Below, piece by piece: positions 49,204 to 58,510 of a DNA stretch of 60,471 bases (position 1 is its first letter; each line of letters starts with the position of its first letter). The position numbers and the translations under genes were made by a program. This DNA is from Sideroxyarcus sp. (GTDB lineage: Bacteria > Pseudomonadota > Gammaproteobacteria > Burkholderiales > Gallionellaceae), in NCBI GenBank assembly GCA_030652215.1, contig JAUSBC010000031.1, positions 1-60,471 of the forward strand. Direction: 5' to 3'. The notes under the pieces are model-generated. The model was not told the DNA's origin and searched no databases. It worked only from the letters and a program-made list of their open reading frames with translations.

Positions 49204-50787
49204 TTAAGTCACCACGCGCACGAGACCTTTTTGCGCTCCGGTGCGCCGCCGATGGAATCTGGAAGACAGCTCTTCCCACTCGATAATCAGCGTACCGCCC
49301 GTAATTTCGTGCTGTTTCTCCCAATTGGACAACAGGTCGAGGCAAGCATGGTCGATATAGTCCAGATGCTCGAAGTGGATATGCACCTCAGCACCGGGCC
49401 GGATTTCTTCCAGCGCAGCCGCAAGCTTCGGCAAGCGGATCAGCGTGGCTGCGCCTTTAAGATGGAGCTCGACCCGATTACGCACGAAATCCTCGTTCCA
49501 GTGAATTTCCAGATGCGAAAAAGCCTGCAACAGCTTGAGTATCGACAACCCCAATCCGATCAGCACGCCTTCCAACAAGTTGGTGGCGACAACCATAACG
49601 ATGGTGATCAGATAGATCGCCACTTCGCTCTTGCCGAATTTGAGCAAACCGGGAAGGGCCTTGGGATAAGCCAGCTTGTAGCCGGTAAACACCAGCACCG
49701 CCGCCAGGCTGGCCACGGGAATGTAACTCAGCGTGAACGGCAGCACGGCCGCGAACAACAGCAGCCAGGCACCGTGCAGCACGGTGGAAGCCCGCGTCAC
49801 CCCGCCCGCTTCCACGTTGGCTGTAGAACGCACGATGACGCCGGTCATCGGCAGCGCACCCAGTATTCCGCACAGCATGTTGCCCACGCCCTGCGCTGCC
49901 AGTTCGTTGTCGTATTTGGTGCGCGGCCCCTGGTGCAACTGGTCCACCGCACTCGCGCTCAGTAGCGTCTCTGCACTGGCGATAAAGGCCACGGAAACCG
50001 CGGAGGTCAGGATGGCCGGATCGAATGCGCCGCGCAGATTTTCCAGTGTGGGATATTGAATGGCTTTCCAGATGTTGTTGATGTCGTCCGGGTTGGCCAG
50101 CAGATCTGGAATGTATTTGATCTTCAATTCCATGACGGCCGCAACGATCACCGCCACGACCACGCCCAGCAATGGCCCCGGCAGCATTTTCAGACGTTTG
50201 GGGGCAAACATGCTCCACAGCACGATGATGGCGATGGTCAGCAGACCGATGAAAAATGCCTGCAGCGAGGTTCCGCCCGAGGTGAACGTATCCAGCAGTG
50301 CCGGCTCCATGCCGAGGAAGTTCTGAATGCCGGAACCGATCGGTTTCTTGTCGATCATGACGTGGAACTGCGATGCCAGGATCAGCACTCCGATACCCGC
50401 CAGCATGCCGTGAATGACGGCAGGCGATACGGCGCGGAACCATTGCCCCAGTTTCATCAGCCCCGCCGCCAGTTGCATCAGACCCGCCAGCAGCACGATC
50501 ACGCCCAGCATCCCTACACCGTAATGCTGCACCAGTTGCCACACCAGCACGGTAAGACCTGCGGCAGGACCGCTTACCTGCAACGGCGAGCCGGCGATCA
50601 GTCCGACCACCAGACCGCCGACAATGCCGGTGATCAGCCCCGCCATCGGCGACACACCCGAGGCGATCGCGACGCCCATGCACAGCGGTAATGCCACCAG
50701 AAACACAACTACAGAAGCCAGTGCGTCCTTGCCTATCGTTGCCCGAAACCCTTGTGCTGCCCTGCTGCCCTCAACCTTGCGCATCAT
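49204..50787 (-). CDS. SulP-family anion permease with STAS domain (1)
   Basis: 527 residues. The SulP core starts with ASVVVFLVALPLCMGVAIASGVSP and has GLITGIVGGLVVGLIAGSP, the SASAVDQLHQG amphipathic region and about 10-12 helices. The C-terminal STAS domain (about 430-510) contains EVHIHFEHLDYIDHACLDLL. The LPLCMGVAIASG start resembles bicarbonate- or sulfate-type SulP proteins more than the other two SulP proteins here do. The substrate is not determined. GAAGG precedes the ATG. It is the last gene of the soe-transporter run. Confidence 0.92.
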   Translation of the reverse strand: MMRKVEGSRAAQGFRATIGKDALASVVVFLVALPLCMGVAIASGVSPMAGLITGIVGGLVVGLIAGSPLQVSGPAAGLTVLVWQLVQHYGVGMLGVIVLLAGLMQLAAGLMKLGQWFRAVSPAVIHGMLAGIGVLILASQFHVMIDKKPIGSGIQNFLGMEPALLDTFTSGGTSLQAFFIGLLTIAIIVLWSMFAPKRLKMLPGPLLGVVVAVIVAAVMELKIKYIPDLLANPDDINNIWKAIQYPTLENLRGAFDPAILTSAVSVAFIASAETLLSASAVDQLHQGPRTKYDNELAAQGVGNMLCGILGALPMTGVIVRSTANVEAGGVTRASTVLHGAWLLLFAAVLPFTLSYIPVASLAAVLVFTGYKLAYPKALPGLLKFGKSEVAIYLITIVMVVATNLLEGVLIGLGLSILKLLQAFSHLEIHWNEDFVRNRVELHLKGAATLIRLPKLAAALEEIRPGAEVHIHFEHLDYIDHACLDLLSNWEKQHEITGGTLIIEWEELSSRFHRRRTGAQKGLVRVVT

Positions 50788-50811
50788 GTATTTGCCTTCA
50801 ATAGTTCGTTC

Positions 50812-52962
50812 TTATAACCAGATCCTGACCCCGTCGTCGTCGCCGATGCTTGGTTTCAGCAGACGGCGTTTTGCGTCCGGTTTCACCTTGAGCACCTCGG
50901 CGTAAATCTCTTCCAGCGCCTTTTCCTCATCCATGAAGAAATTCTCTTCGCCGATGTATTTCAGCAGTCCGGAATGTCGCATGACATCCAACACCTGCTT
51001 CTTCAACCCGCTGAACACCACGCGGATTCCGCTGGAACGCAAGCGTTCCACCACGTGATGGATAACCTCGTCGCCTGATGCATCGAGCTGGTTGATGCCG
51101 TCCGCCACGATCAGCAAGTGTTTGGCCTGCGGATTGTTGGCCACCGCCTCCAGCACAGTGTCCTCGAAGTACGGCACGTTGGCGAAATACAGCGAACCGT
51201 CGTAACGCATGGCAATGATGTTTTCGCTGACCGGCAGGTTGTGCACCTTGACGTCGCGCAGCGAGCCGTCAGGATGACGACCCAGGATGGCGACGCGCGG
51301 TTTCATGGTCCGATACAGGTAAAGAATGATTGCCAGTCCGGCGCCGACCATGATGCCGTTGTCCAGATGCGGCGCGAACGCCAGCGTGGCAACGAAGGTC
51401 ACGATGGAGGCAATACCATCATGCTTGTGCGTATGCCAGGCGTGCGCGATGGCCTTGAAGTTCACCAGGCCGATCACCGCCATCATGATCACCGCGGCCA
51501 GCACCGCTTGCGGCAGGTGGTACAGCAGCGGCGTGAGGAACAGCAGCGTGACCAGCACAATGAGTCCGGCGAACACGTTGGACAAGCCGGTGACTGCGCC
51601 CGAGTTGAGATTCACGGCCGAGCGCGAGAACGAGCCGCTCACCGGAAACGACTGGCTCAGACTGCCGACGATGTTGGAGATGCCCTGGCCAAGCAGTTCC
51701 TGGTTGGGGTCGATGCGCTGCTTGGTCTTCGCGGCCATGGCCTTGGCGATGGAGATCGCCTCCATGAAACCCACCAGCGAGATCACCAGCGCGCTTGTGA
51801 GCAGCGACATCATGGTCTCCCAGCTCATCTTCGGCAGACCGATGCCGGGCAGGCCGGAAGGGATACTGCCCACCACCTCACCGCCGCCGACCAGCTTTAA
51901 TTCACCTTTGTTCACTTTCTTGATGCGCCAGCGATAGCCGTCGGATTGTTCGCCCTGTGGCACCTGACCGGTCAGATAGAGTCTGGCCGGTTGCGTGTCT
52001 TTCGCCGGAACCTGCTCGAAGATAAACTTGCGCAGCGAACGTGCGGCCTTGCGGTTCTCGCCTTCCAAGTGCTCGATCTCCAGCTTGATCAGCTCCATCT
52101 CGTATCTCAGCGCCGCGATATGCTGACCGCTGCCCTCCTGCGCCTTTTGCAGTTGTTTGAGTTCGGCCGATTTGGCGGTGAGCACGCCGTTTAGTTCTTC
52201 TATCCTGACCTCGCCGCGCGAAAAATCGTTGGCGAGATTCTTGACCTCGGCATCCGCAATCTCATCGATCATACCCTTGCTGTTGTGCTCGAAACCGATG
52301 GCAAAACTGGCGACGGTGGTGACCGCGACTGCGATCAGCACGCCGGGCAATTTGGGCGCGAATTTCTTCAACCCCCACATGATGGCAAACGCCGACACGC
52401 CCATGATCAGGGTAGGCAAGTGCGTCTCACCGATCTGTAGCAGCACTCCCCATATATCGTTGATGAAATGCTCGCTGCGCCCCATGGACACACCGAACAG
52501 TTTGTTGAGTTGGGACAGGCCGATGATGATGGCGGCAGCGTTGGTAAAACCGACAATGACCGGGTGCGACAGGAAGTTCACCACCACGCCGAGTTTGAAG
52601 ATACCCAGACCCAACTGGATCAGGCCGACCATCAGCGCCAGCAGAATCGCCAGTGCAACGAATTGTTCGGAACCGGTGGCCGCTAGCGGCGCCAGCGCGG
52701 AAGCGGTCAGCAACGAAGCAACCGCGACCGGGCCGGTGGCAAGCTGTGCCGACGAACCCCACATCGCGGCAATAATGCCCGGCAGGAAAGCCGCATACAA
52801 ACCGTAATAGGCAGGCAGGCCAGCCAGTTGCGCGTAAGCCATGGATTGCGGGATGAGCACCAATGCGACGGTGATGCCCGCGATGAGGTCGGTCCGGACG
52901 TTCGCGCCGTTCAGCGGCCACCAGGACAGGAAAGGGAAAAAACGTGCGAGACGGCTATTCAT
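50812..52962 (-). CDS. SulP-family anion permease with coiled-coil insertion and STAS domain (2)
   Basis: 716 residues, about 130-150 longer than usual. The SulP core is normal up to residue 225 (VALVLIPQSMAYAQLAGLPAYYGLYAAF in pieces, TGPVAVASLLTA) and resumes at about 365 (GLPGIGLPKMSWETM). Between them, residues 226-362 form a hydrophilic insertion: an amphipathic coiled coil (IRIEELNGVLTAKSAELKQ-like, YEMELIKLEIEHLEGENRK) and a small beta unit (RLYLTGQVPQGEQSDGYRW). The C-terminal STAS domain ends at about 690. CGGAG precedes the ATG. It is probably a sulfate or bicarbonate-type transporter with an extra loop domain whose role is unknown. Confidence 0.9.
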   Translation of the reverse strand: MNSRLARFFPFLSWWPLNGANVRTDLIAGITVALVLIPQSMAYAQLAGLPAYYGLYAAFLPGIIAAMWGSSAQLATGPVAVASLLTASALAPLAATGSEQFVALAILLALMVGLIQLGLGIFKLGVVVNFLSHPVIVGFTNAAAIIIGLSQLNKLFGVSMGRSEHFINDIWGVLLQIGETHLPTLIMGVSAFAIMWGLKKFAPKLPGVLIAVAVTTVASFAIGFEHNSKGMIDEIADAEVKNLANDFSRGEVRIEELNGVLTAKSAELKQLQKAQEGSGQHIAALRYEMELIKLEIEHLEGENRKAARSLRKFIFEQVPAKDTQPARLYLTGQVPQGEQSDGYRWRIKKVNKGELKLVGGGEVVGSIPSGLPGIGLPKMSWETMMSLLTSALVISLVGFMEAISIAKAMAAKTKQRIDPNQELLGQGISNIVGSLSQSFPVSGSFSRSAVNLNSGAVTGLSNVFAGLIVLVTLLFLTPLLYHLPQAVLAAVIMMAVIGLVNFKAIAHAWHTHKHDGIASIVTFVATLAFAPHLDNGIMVGAGLAIILYLYRTMKPRVAILGRHPDGSLRDVKVHNLPVSENIIAMRYDGSLYFANVPYFEDTVLEAVANNPQAKHLLIVADGINQLDASGDEVIHHVVERLRSSGIRVVFSGLKKQVLDVMRHSGLLKYIGEENFFMDEEKALEEIYAEVLKVKPDAKRRLLKPSIGDDDGVRIWL

Positions 52963-53000
52963 ACTGGCTCCGATTATAGATTGCAGGAATCATGCGTTCA

Positions 53001-54944
53001 TCAGAAAACCAGGTTCAGCATGATCATGAGCACAGTGATGAACAGTACTGTCATGATCCCGCCGGCCCGCATGTAATCGGACACGCGGTATCCGCCCGGC
53101 CCCATCAGCAGGGCATTGACCTGGTGGGTCGGCAGGAAGAAGGAATTGGAGGTCGCCAGCGCCACCGTCAGCGCGAAAACCGCCGGATTCGCGCCCACGC
53201 CGATGGCGATATTCACCGCCAGCGGCACCAGCAGCACCGTCGCGCCCACGTTCGACATCACCAGTGTAAAGAACGTCGCCAATATCACGATAGTCAATTG
53301 GATCACCCACACCGGTGCCCAGCCCAAGACGGAGAGGGTCTGTTCGGCGATCCATTTCGCCGTGCCGCTGGTCTCGACAGCCAGGCCCAGCGGAATCAGA
53401 CTCGCCAGCAGGAACACCGACTTCCAGCTCACCGCGCGGTAAGCTTCATCGATGCTGAGCACGCGCAGCAACACCATGCCGATGGCACCGGTCATCAAAG
53501 CGATAGACAGCGTGATGTTGGTAAACAGGATCAAGGTGAGAGTGAAGGCAAAACAGCCGAGCGCGGCTGTCACCTTGTGTGGACGCAACTCCTCACGCGG
53601 AAATTCAGTGGTGATGACGACAAAGTCCCGGTCCTTTTGCAGATGCGCCAGCGACTGCCAACTGGTATGCACCACCAGCGCATCGCCGGATTGAAATGGC
53701 AGATCGCGCACACCGTCGCCTTCGCGCAGCGTTTTGCCGCTGCGATGGATGGCCATCAGCGACACACCGTATTTCTTGCGCATCCAGAGGCCGCGCGCGC
53801 TCTTGCCGATTAGCCCGGAACGCGGTGGGATGACGATCTCGGCGATGCCGGATTTCTCCGCCGACAATTGCTCGGCGAACGCTTCAAGTTGCTCGCGCAG
53901 TTGCAAACCTTTGTTCGCCGCGAATTCGCGCAAGCGCTCAGGCGCACCCATGATACCCAGCACGCTGCCTTCGGTGATCAGGATATCGCGTGCCGGTCCG
54001 ATCCGCAGATCGTCGGTGCCGCGCATGATGGCGACCACGCGCAAATGGTTTGGTTGTTCGATATCGTTGATCGCTTGCCCGATCAAGGTACTACCCGACG
54101 GTACCAGCACTTCATAGACTGCGTAGTCAAGACCGTAAAGGTTGCGAAAATATTCCATCGCATCTGCACCGCTGGTAACGTTCTCTACCGATCTGTTCGG
54201 CAACACAAAACGGCCCGCCAATACGAAGTAGGCAATGCCGGAAGCCAGCAGCGCCAGACCGATGGGGGTGACGGTAAACAGGGACCATGTCTGCATCTGC
54301 TGCTCGGGCGGCAAACCTTTGTTGGAGGCCAGGATCAGGTCGTTGAGCAAGATCAGCGGACTGGAGCCGACCATGGTGATGGTGCCGCCGAGGATCGCGC
54401 AGAATCCCATGGGCATCAGCAGGCGCGACATCGGCAGCCCGGTTCGCGCGGAAACGCGACCTACCACCGGCAGGAACAACGCAGCGGCACCGACGTTCTG
54501 CATGAAGCTGGAGATGAAACCGACGGTGCTGGAGATGGCGGGAATGATGCGCGCTTCGGTGCGCCCGGCGATGCGGATGATGAAACTGGCCACCATGTTC
54601 ATCAGGCCGGTCTTGTCCAGCCCCGCCCCAACGATCATCACAGCGATAATGGAGATCACGGCGTTGCCAGAGAAGCCGCGAAACAGATCCCGCCCCACAA
54701 CCAAAGAGTGCGCCAGACCAAGATGCACGCTGAAATAACTGATCAGCCCCAGGAGCACCATGATGCTGATCGCGGCCACATCGACCCCGACCACCTCGAA
54801 GGCGAACAGGAATACGGTCAGCAGCAGCAGGTTGAGGACAACTGCGATCTCACGGTTCGGCGCGAACAGCAGTGCGCTCACGCCGACCAACAGAAAGATG
54901 AATGCAGCAACGATGGTTCTGGCTTGGATGGTTTCGGCACTCAT
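53001..54944 (-). CDS. SLC13/DASS-family permease with two RCK_C domains
   Basis: 647 residues. Two halves of membrane helices (start FIFLLVGVSALLFAPNREIAVVLNLL in part; SSTVGFISSFMQNVGAAALFLPVVGRVSARTG) flank a cytoplasmic pair of RCK_C/TrkA_C domains at about 205-400 (EVLVPSGSTLIGQAINDI, EIVIPPRSGLIGKSARGLWMRK). The C-terminal half has TLVMSNVGATVLLVPLAVNI and SNSFFLPTHQVNALLMGPGGY, typical of sulfate/dicarboxylate carriers. In this operon it is a likely sulfate or sulfite exporter or importer. GAAGGGG precedes the ATG. Confidence 0.93.
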   Translation of the reverse strand: MSAETIQARTIVAAFIFLLVGVSALLFAPNREIAVVLNLLLLTVFLFAFEVVGVDVAAISIMVLLGLISYFSVHLGLAHSLVVGRDLFRGFSGNAVISIIAVMIVGAGLDKTGLMNMVASFIIRIAGRTEARIIPAISSTVGFISSFMQNVGAAALFLPVVGRVSARTGLPMSRLLMPMGFCAILGGTITMVGSSPLILLNDLILASNKGLPPEQQMQTWSLFTVTPIGLALLASGIAYFVLAGRFVLPNRSVENVTSGADAMEYFRNLYGLDYAVYEVLVPSGSTLIGQAINDIEQPNHLRVVAIMRGTDDLRIGPARDILITEGSVLGIMGAPERLREFAANKGLQLREQLEAFAEQLSAEKSGIAEIVIPPRSGLIGKSARGLWMRKKYGVSLMAIHRSGKTLREGDGVRDLPFQSGDALVVHTSWQSLAHLQKDRDFVVITTEFPREELRPHKVTAALGCFAFTLTLILFTNITLSIALMTGAIGMVLLRVLSIDEAYRAVSWKSVFLLASLIPLGLAVETSGTAKWIAEQTLSVLGWAPVWVIQLTIVILATFFTLVMSNVGATVLLVPLAVNIAIGVGANPAVFALTVALATSNSFFLPTHQVNALLMGPGGYRVSDYMRAGGIMTVLFITVLMIMLNLVF

Positions 54945-55000
54945 AAAACCCCTTCTTCATCGATACCGCAGTAAAGAAATGCGCTATTTGAACGAGCCGA

Positions 55001-56788
55001 TCATGAAGTGCGCGGTTCCCCATCCGGTAGTTTGGCATGACATTCCGAAAAAATGCGAGCCGTGCAATTGCGGCATATCTCGCTATCGAGTGTGGCATAG
55101 ATCGGCTTGATCCAGTTCGACATAGTCGGAAAGAAGCCGCCTGCACCGATGTCGTCCAGTTTGTCAGACTTGCGCAGGAATTTGTATATCTCGTCTTTGC
55201 AGCGGTAGAAATACAGCCCCCCACCCATCTTGCGGCGGCGGCGAGCCTCCTGCGCCAGCATTTCGGCCCCGGCCACATCGACGAAGCTGATGCCGCGCGC
55301 GATAATCAGCACGGTTTTCTTTTGCGGCTCGATCTCGTCTATCTTCTGCAGGCTGGTCTGCACATGATCCACCGCGCCGAAGAATATCGCACCGTTGATG
55401 CGCACCATGCTTAATTGCGGGCATTGCGGATGATCTTCAGCACCCACAAAGTGATAGGCGCCCTCCTCCTTCGCCGGCACCACCGGCACGATGCCGGGAC
55501 GCGAGACGCGGAACAGATAGATGGTGAGCGAGAGCAGAATGCCGAAGAAGATGCCCTTCTCCAGATCGACCAGCGTACCCAGCAGGGTTACCCACAGCAC
55601 AACCGTTTCGGAACGGCTGGTTTTCCAGATACTGGCGATATGGTGGAAGTCGATCAGGCCCCATGCCACGAGGAACAAAATGCCCGCCATCGCCGCCGTC
55701 GGCAGGTAGGAAGCCAGCGGCGCAACCAGCAGCAGTACCAGCACCAGGAATAGCGAGGCATACACCGTCGCCATCGGCGTTTTCGCACCCGCAGCGTAAT
55801 TCACTCCGCTGCGGTTGAACGAGCCGCACGAGGCGTAGCTGGAGAAAAAACTGCCAACCAGGTTGGACAGGCCCTGACCGATGAACTCCTGGTTGCCGTC
55901 GATGCGCTGTTCCGACCTCACCGCGATGGAGCGCGAGATGGAGACCGCCTCGGTCAGCGCCAGCATGGTGACGACCAGTGCCGGAAACAATACCTTGTGG
56001 ATGGTTGCGTAGGAAAAATCCGGCAGCGACAGCGGCGGCAGGTGCGCGGGCAAAGCCCCTACGGTTTTGATCAGCGTGGTCTCCACGCCAAGCTGAAGAT
56101 TAAGCAGATAGGCAATCACGCTGCCGATCACCATGGCCACAATCATGTACGGCAGCTTGGGGATGTAGATCTTGGCCAGAATGCCCGTGGCCAACGTGAC
56201 CGCGCCCACCAGCGTGACCCAGGGATTGATGTTGCCGAACTGTTCGATGAAGCGCTCGATCACGATATGAAAGTGTGCGCCGCGTTCGATGGCGATGCCG
56301 AAGAAGTTCTTCACCTGGCTGGCCGCGATGAGCAGCGCCGCGCCCGCCGTGAATCCGATCACCACCGTGTGCGAGATGAAATTGACCAGCACGCCCATGC
56401 GCGCCAAGCCCAGGATCAACTGGAACAAGCCCACCAGAAAAGTCAGCGTAAGCACCATGCTGATGAATTGCGGCGAACCCGGATCGGCCAGCGGGCTCAT
56501 GGCGGCGAATACGGCGATGGAAATGGCGGTGGTCGGACCCGAGACCAGATGCCAGCTCGAACCGAACAGAGCGGCGATGATGGCGGGCACCATGGCCGCA
56601 TACAGGCCGTATTCCGGCGGCATCCCGGCGATGGTGGCGAAAGCCACGCCCTGCGGCAGTACGATCAAGGCACCGGTTATGCCCGCGATCAAATCGGCAC
56701 GTGTGGATTGTTTGTCCACCAGGTGTTTCCACTGCAAGAAAGGAAACAGACGGTTCAGCCAGTAATTACGCGAGTGTGTGGTTTTCAA
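55001..56788 (-). CDS. SulP-family anion permease with STAS domain and Cys-rich tail (3)
   Basis: 595 residues from a TTG start 10 bases after the soeC stop; no ATG or GTG lies nearer in frame. SulP core (ALIVLPQGVAFATIAGMPPEYG, SGPTTAISIAVFAAMSPLA), then a STAS domain at about 460-560 (MVRINGAIFFGAVDHVQ, ISFVDVAGAEMLAQEARRR). After it comes a tail with CRNCTARIFSEC and no similar segment in the other two SulP proteins. The CxxC...C arrangement could bind a metal or sense redox state. Its place directly behind soeABC suggests export of the sulfate produced, or import of sulfite. Confidence 0.9.
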   Translation of the reverse strand: MKTTHSRNYWLNRLFPFLQWKHLVDKQSTRADLIAGITGALIVLPQGVAFATIAGMPPEYGLYAAMVPAIIAALFGSSWHLVSGPTTAISIAVFAAMSPLADPGSPQFISMVLTLTFLVGLFQLILGLARMGVLVNFISHTVVIGFTAGAALLIAASQVKNFFGIAIERGAHFHIVIERFIEQFGNINPWVTLVGAVTLATGILAKIYIPKLPYMIVAMVIGSVIAYLLNLQLGVETTLIKTVGALPAHLPPLSLPDFSYATIHKVLFPALVVTMLALTEAVSISRSIAVRSEQRIDGNQEFIGQGLSNLVGSFFSSYASCGSFNRSGVNYAAGAKTPMATVYASLFLVLVLLLVAPLASYLPTAAMAGILFLVAWGLIDFHHIASIWKTSRSETVVLWVTLLGTLVDLEKGIFFGILLSLTIYLFRVSRPGIVPVVPAKEEGAYHFVGAEDHPQCPQLSMVRINGAIFFGAVDHVQTSLQKIDEIEPQKKTVLIIARGISFVDVAGAEMLAQEARRRRKMGGGLYFYRCKDEIYKFLRKSDKLDDIGAGGFFPTMSNWIKPIYATLDSEICRNCTARIFSECHAKLPDGEPRTS

Positions 56789-56798
56789 GATGTCGTGC

Positions 56799-57770
56799 TC
56801 AACCTATGGTCTGGTAATAAAAATTCTGCGGGTGATTGGCCTGTGCGAAGAAAAACCAGCGCTCCGCCATCAGCCCGAAGTACTGCAGTATAAACGTTGC
56901 GCCCAACAAGGTGGGGCTATGCATCCCGAGCGCCAGCAGGGCCAGCGGAACCGCGAATGCCAGGACAAGGAATGTCGGCTTGATCGCGCGCAGGAACGCC
57001 ACGCTCTTGCCGTGGAAAAACTCGCGCGTGTTGAAATTGCCGCCCATGGAACCCATGGAGCGCTGCGTGATGTAAGGGTGCTTCACGCCGATAGCGGTCT
57101 GTATCGTCGATTTCGGCTTCAGGCGCGCGTTTCGCACCAGCGAAGCGCCGCGCCCGGCAAACGCCAGCAACGTGATGATGATGGCCCAGCCGGCGAAGAA
57201 GTCCGTCTCGGTCGGTGCGTACACAGCCGAGAAGAGCGCCGCCAGGATGAAGCCGGAAGAGCCGCCCATCAGGATGTAGTTGATCACCGTCAGCGGCGAA
57301 TTCCACTCGCGCAGAAAACGCAGGCAGGCGTAGATCATGCCGGTGCAGACGAACAGCGCGAACGCCAGCAAAGTGCCGACGGTGCCGATCACCACGGACA
57401 GGTCGATGACCAGGCCGCTGGGCAGGGTCACGATCTCGGGCAGGAAGCCGAACACATGCACCATGCCGTAGAGAAACACCACGCCCATGAACGCGGGCAG
57501 CACGATAACCTCGCGCGACAACCAGGAAGTGCGCCACTGCGTGGCGGAACGCCAGGCCCGCTCCGGTCTGCCCAAGTGGAAGAACGAGGCAATCAGGCCG
57601 CCGCCCAGGAACAGCATCGCCAGCGCACTGCCAAAACCGTAGTAAGCAGCGGACTGCATCGGCAACAGGCCGAACAGCGCGTACGACTGGTGCGTGAACA
57701 GCGCAAGGAACAGGCCCTGCCCGGCGCCGAGCAGGGTAGTCAAAAAGATCACGGAAAATGCAGGTTTCAT
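56799..57770 (-). CDS. soeC: SoeC-like (DmsC/NrfD-type) membrane anchor
   Basis: 323 residues from the ATG of MKPAFSVIFLTTLLG; eight or so helices. DmsC-type features: ALFTHQSYALFGLLP, LGGGLIASFFHLGRPERAWRSATQWRTSWLSREV (pieces), NFNTREFFHGKS and the C-terminal LMAERWFFFAQANHPQNFYY. It anchors the molybdoenzyme and passes electrons to quinone. The start lies 8 bases after soeB. Sulfite oxidation is the assigned role because the neighbours are sulfur genes; the fold alone would also fit tetrathionate or DMSO reductase. Confidence 0.9.
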   Translation of the reverse strand: MKPAFSVIFLTTLLGAGQGLFLALFTHQSYALFGLLPMQSAAYYGFGSALAMLFLGGGLIASFFHLGRPERAWRSATQWRTSWLSREVIVLPAFMGVVFLYGMVHVFGFLPEIVTLPSGLVIDLSVVIGTVGTLLAFALFVCTGMIYACLRFLREWNSPLTVINYILMGGSSGFILAALFSAVYAPTETDFFAGWAIIITLLAFAGRGASLVRNARLKPKSTIQTAIGVKHPYITQRSMGSMGGNFNTREFFHGKSVAFLRAIKPTFLVLAFAVPLALLALGMHSPTLLGATFILQYFGLMAERWFFFAQANHPQNFYYQTIG

Positions 57771-57778
57771 AGTCAGTC

Positions 57779-58510
57779 TTACCAGGCAGAAACGTCGTCC
57801 ATGGATGGCGCACCCTTTGCCGGTTTGGGCAATTGGCCGTCCACTTTGAGCGGATTGTCCGCGCGTTCCAGCTCGTCCATGTGGATCTTGAGCTTGGTCT
57901 TGCGACGCGGCAGATAATGGTTGGCGGGTTGCGTGCCCCATTCCGGCATGAGCGCATAACCGCCGTCTTCGCGTATCGCCTGCGACACGGCCGATTCGGG
58001 ATCATGGATGTCGCCGAACAGGCGCGCGCTGGTCGGGCAGGCTTTCACACAGGAGGGCTTGCGGTCGATCTCGGGCATGGACATGTCGTAGATGCGGTCG
58101 ACGCACAGGGTGCACTTCTTCATCACCTTGGCTTTTTCGTCGAACTCGCGCACGCCGTACGGACACGCCCAGGTGCAATACTTGCAGCCGATGCACTTGT
58201 CGTAATCCACCAGCACGATGCCGTCTTCCTTGCGCTTGTACGACGCACCCGTCGGGCACACCGGCACGCAGGGAGGATCTTCGCAATGCAGACAGGATTT
58301 GGGGAAATGCAGCGTTTCGCTGTTCGGGTATTGCCCGATCTCGAAGGTCTGCACGCGATTGAAGAACGTGCCGGTAGGATCTGCGCCGTAGGGGTTTTCA
58401 TCACACAGCGGCCCGGCGGAGCCGGAGGTGTTCCATTCCTTGCAACTGGTCACGCAGGCGTGACAGCCGACACAGACATTCAAGTCGATTACTAGCGCAA
58501 GTTGGGTCAT
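57779..58510 (-). CDS. soeB: SoeB-like iron-sulfur subunit
   Basis: 243 residues. Four Cys clusters of the DmsB/NrfC type are visible: CVGCHACVTSCKEWN, CLHCEDPPCVPVCPTGA, CIGCKYCTWACPYGV and CTLCVDRI...CVKACPTSA. These bind four [4Fe-4S] clusters between SoeA and SoeC. The N-terminus LALVIDLNVCVGCHA is cytoplasmic, with no signal peptide, which fits SoeABC facing the cytoplasm. The start overlaps the soeA stop by four bases (ATGA). Confidence 0.94.
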   Translation of the reverse strand: MTQLALVIDLNVCVGCHACVTSCKEWNTSGSAGPLCDENPYGADPTGTFFNRVQTFEIGQYPNSETLHFPKSCLHCEDPPCVPVCPTGASYKRKEDGIVLVDYDKCIGCKYCTWACPYGVREFDEKAKVMKKCTLCVDRIYDMSMPEIDRKPSCVKACPTSARLFGDIHDPESAVSQAIREDGGYALMPEWGTQPANHYLPRRKTKLKIHMDELERADNPLKVDGQLPKPAKGAPSMDDVSAW

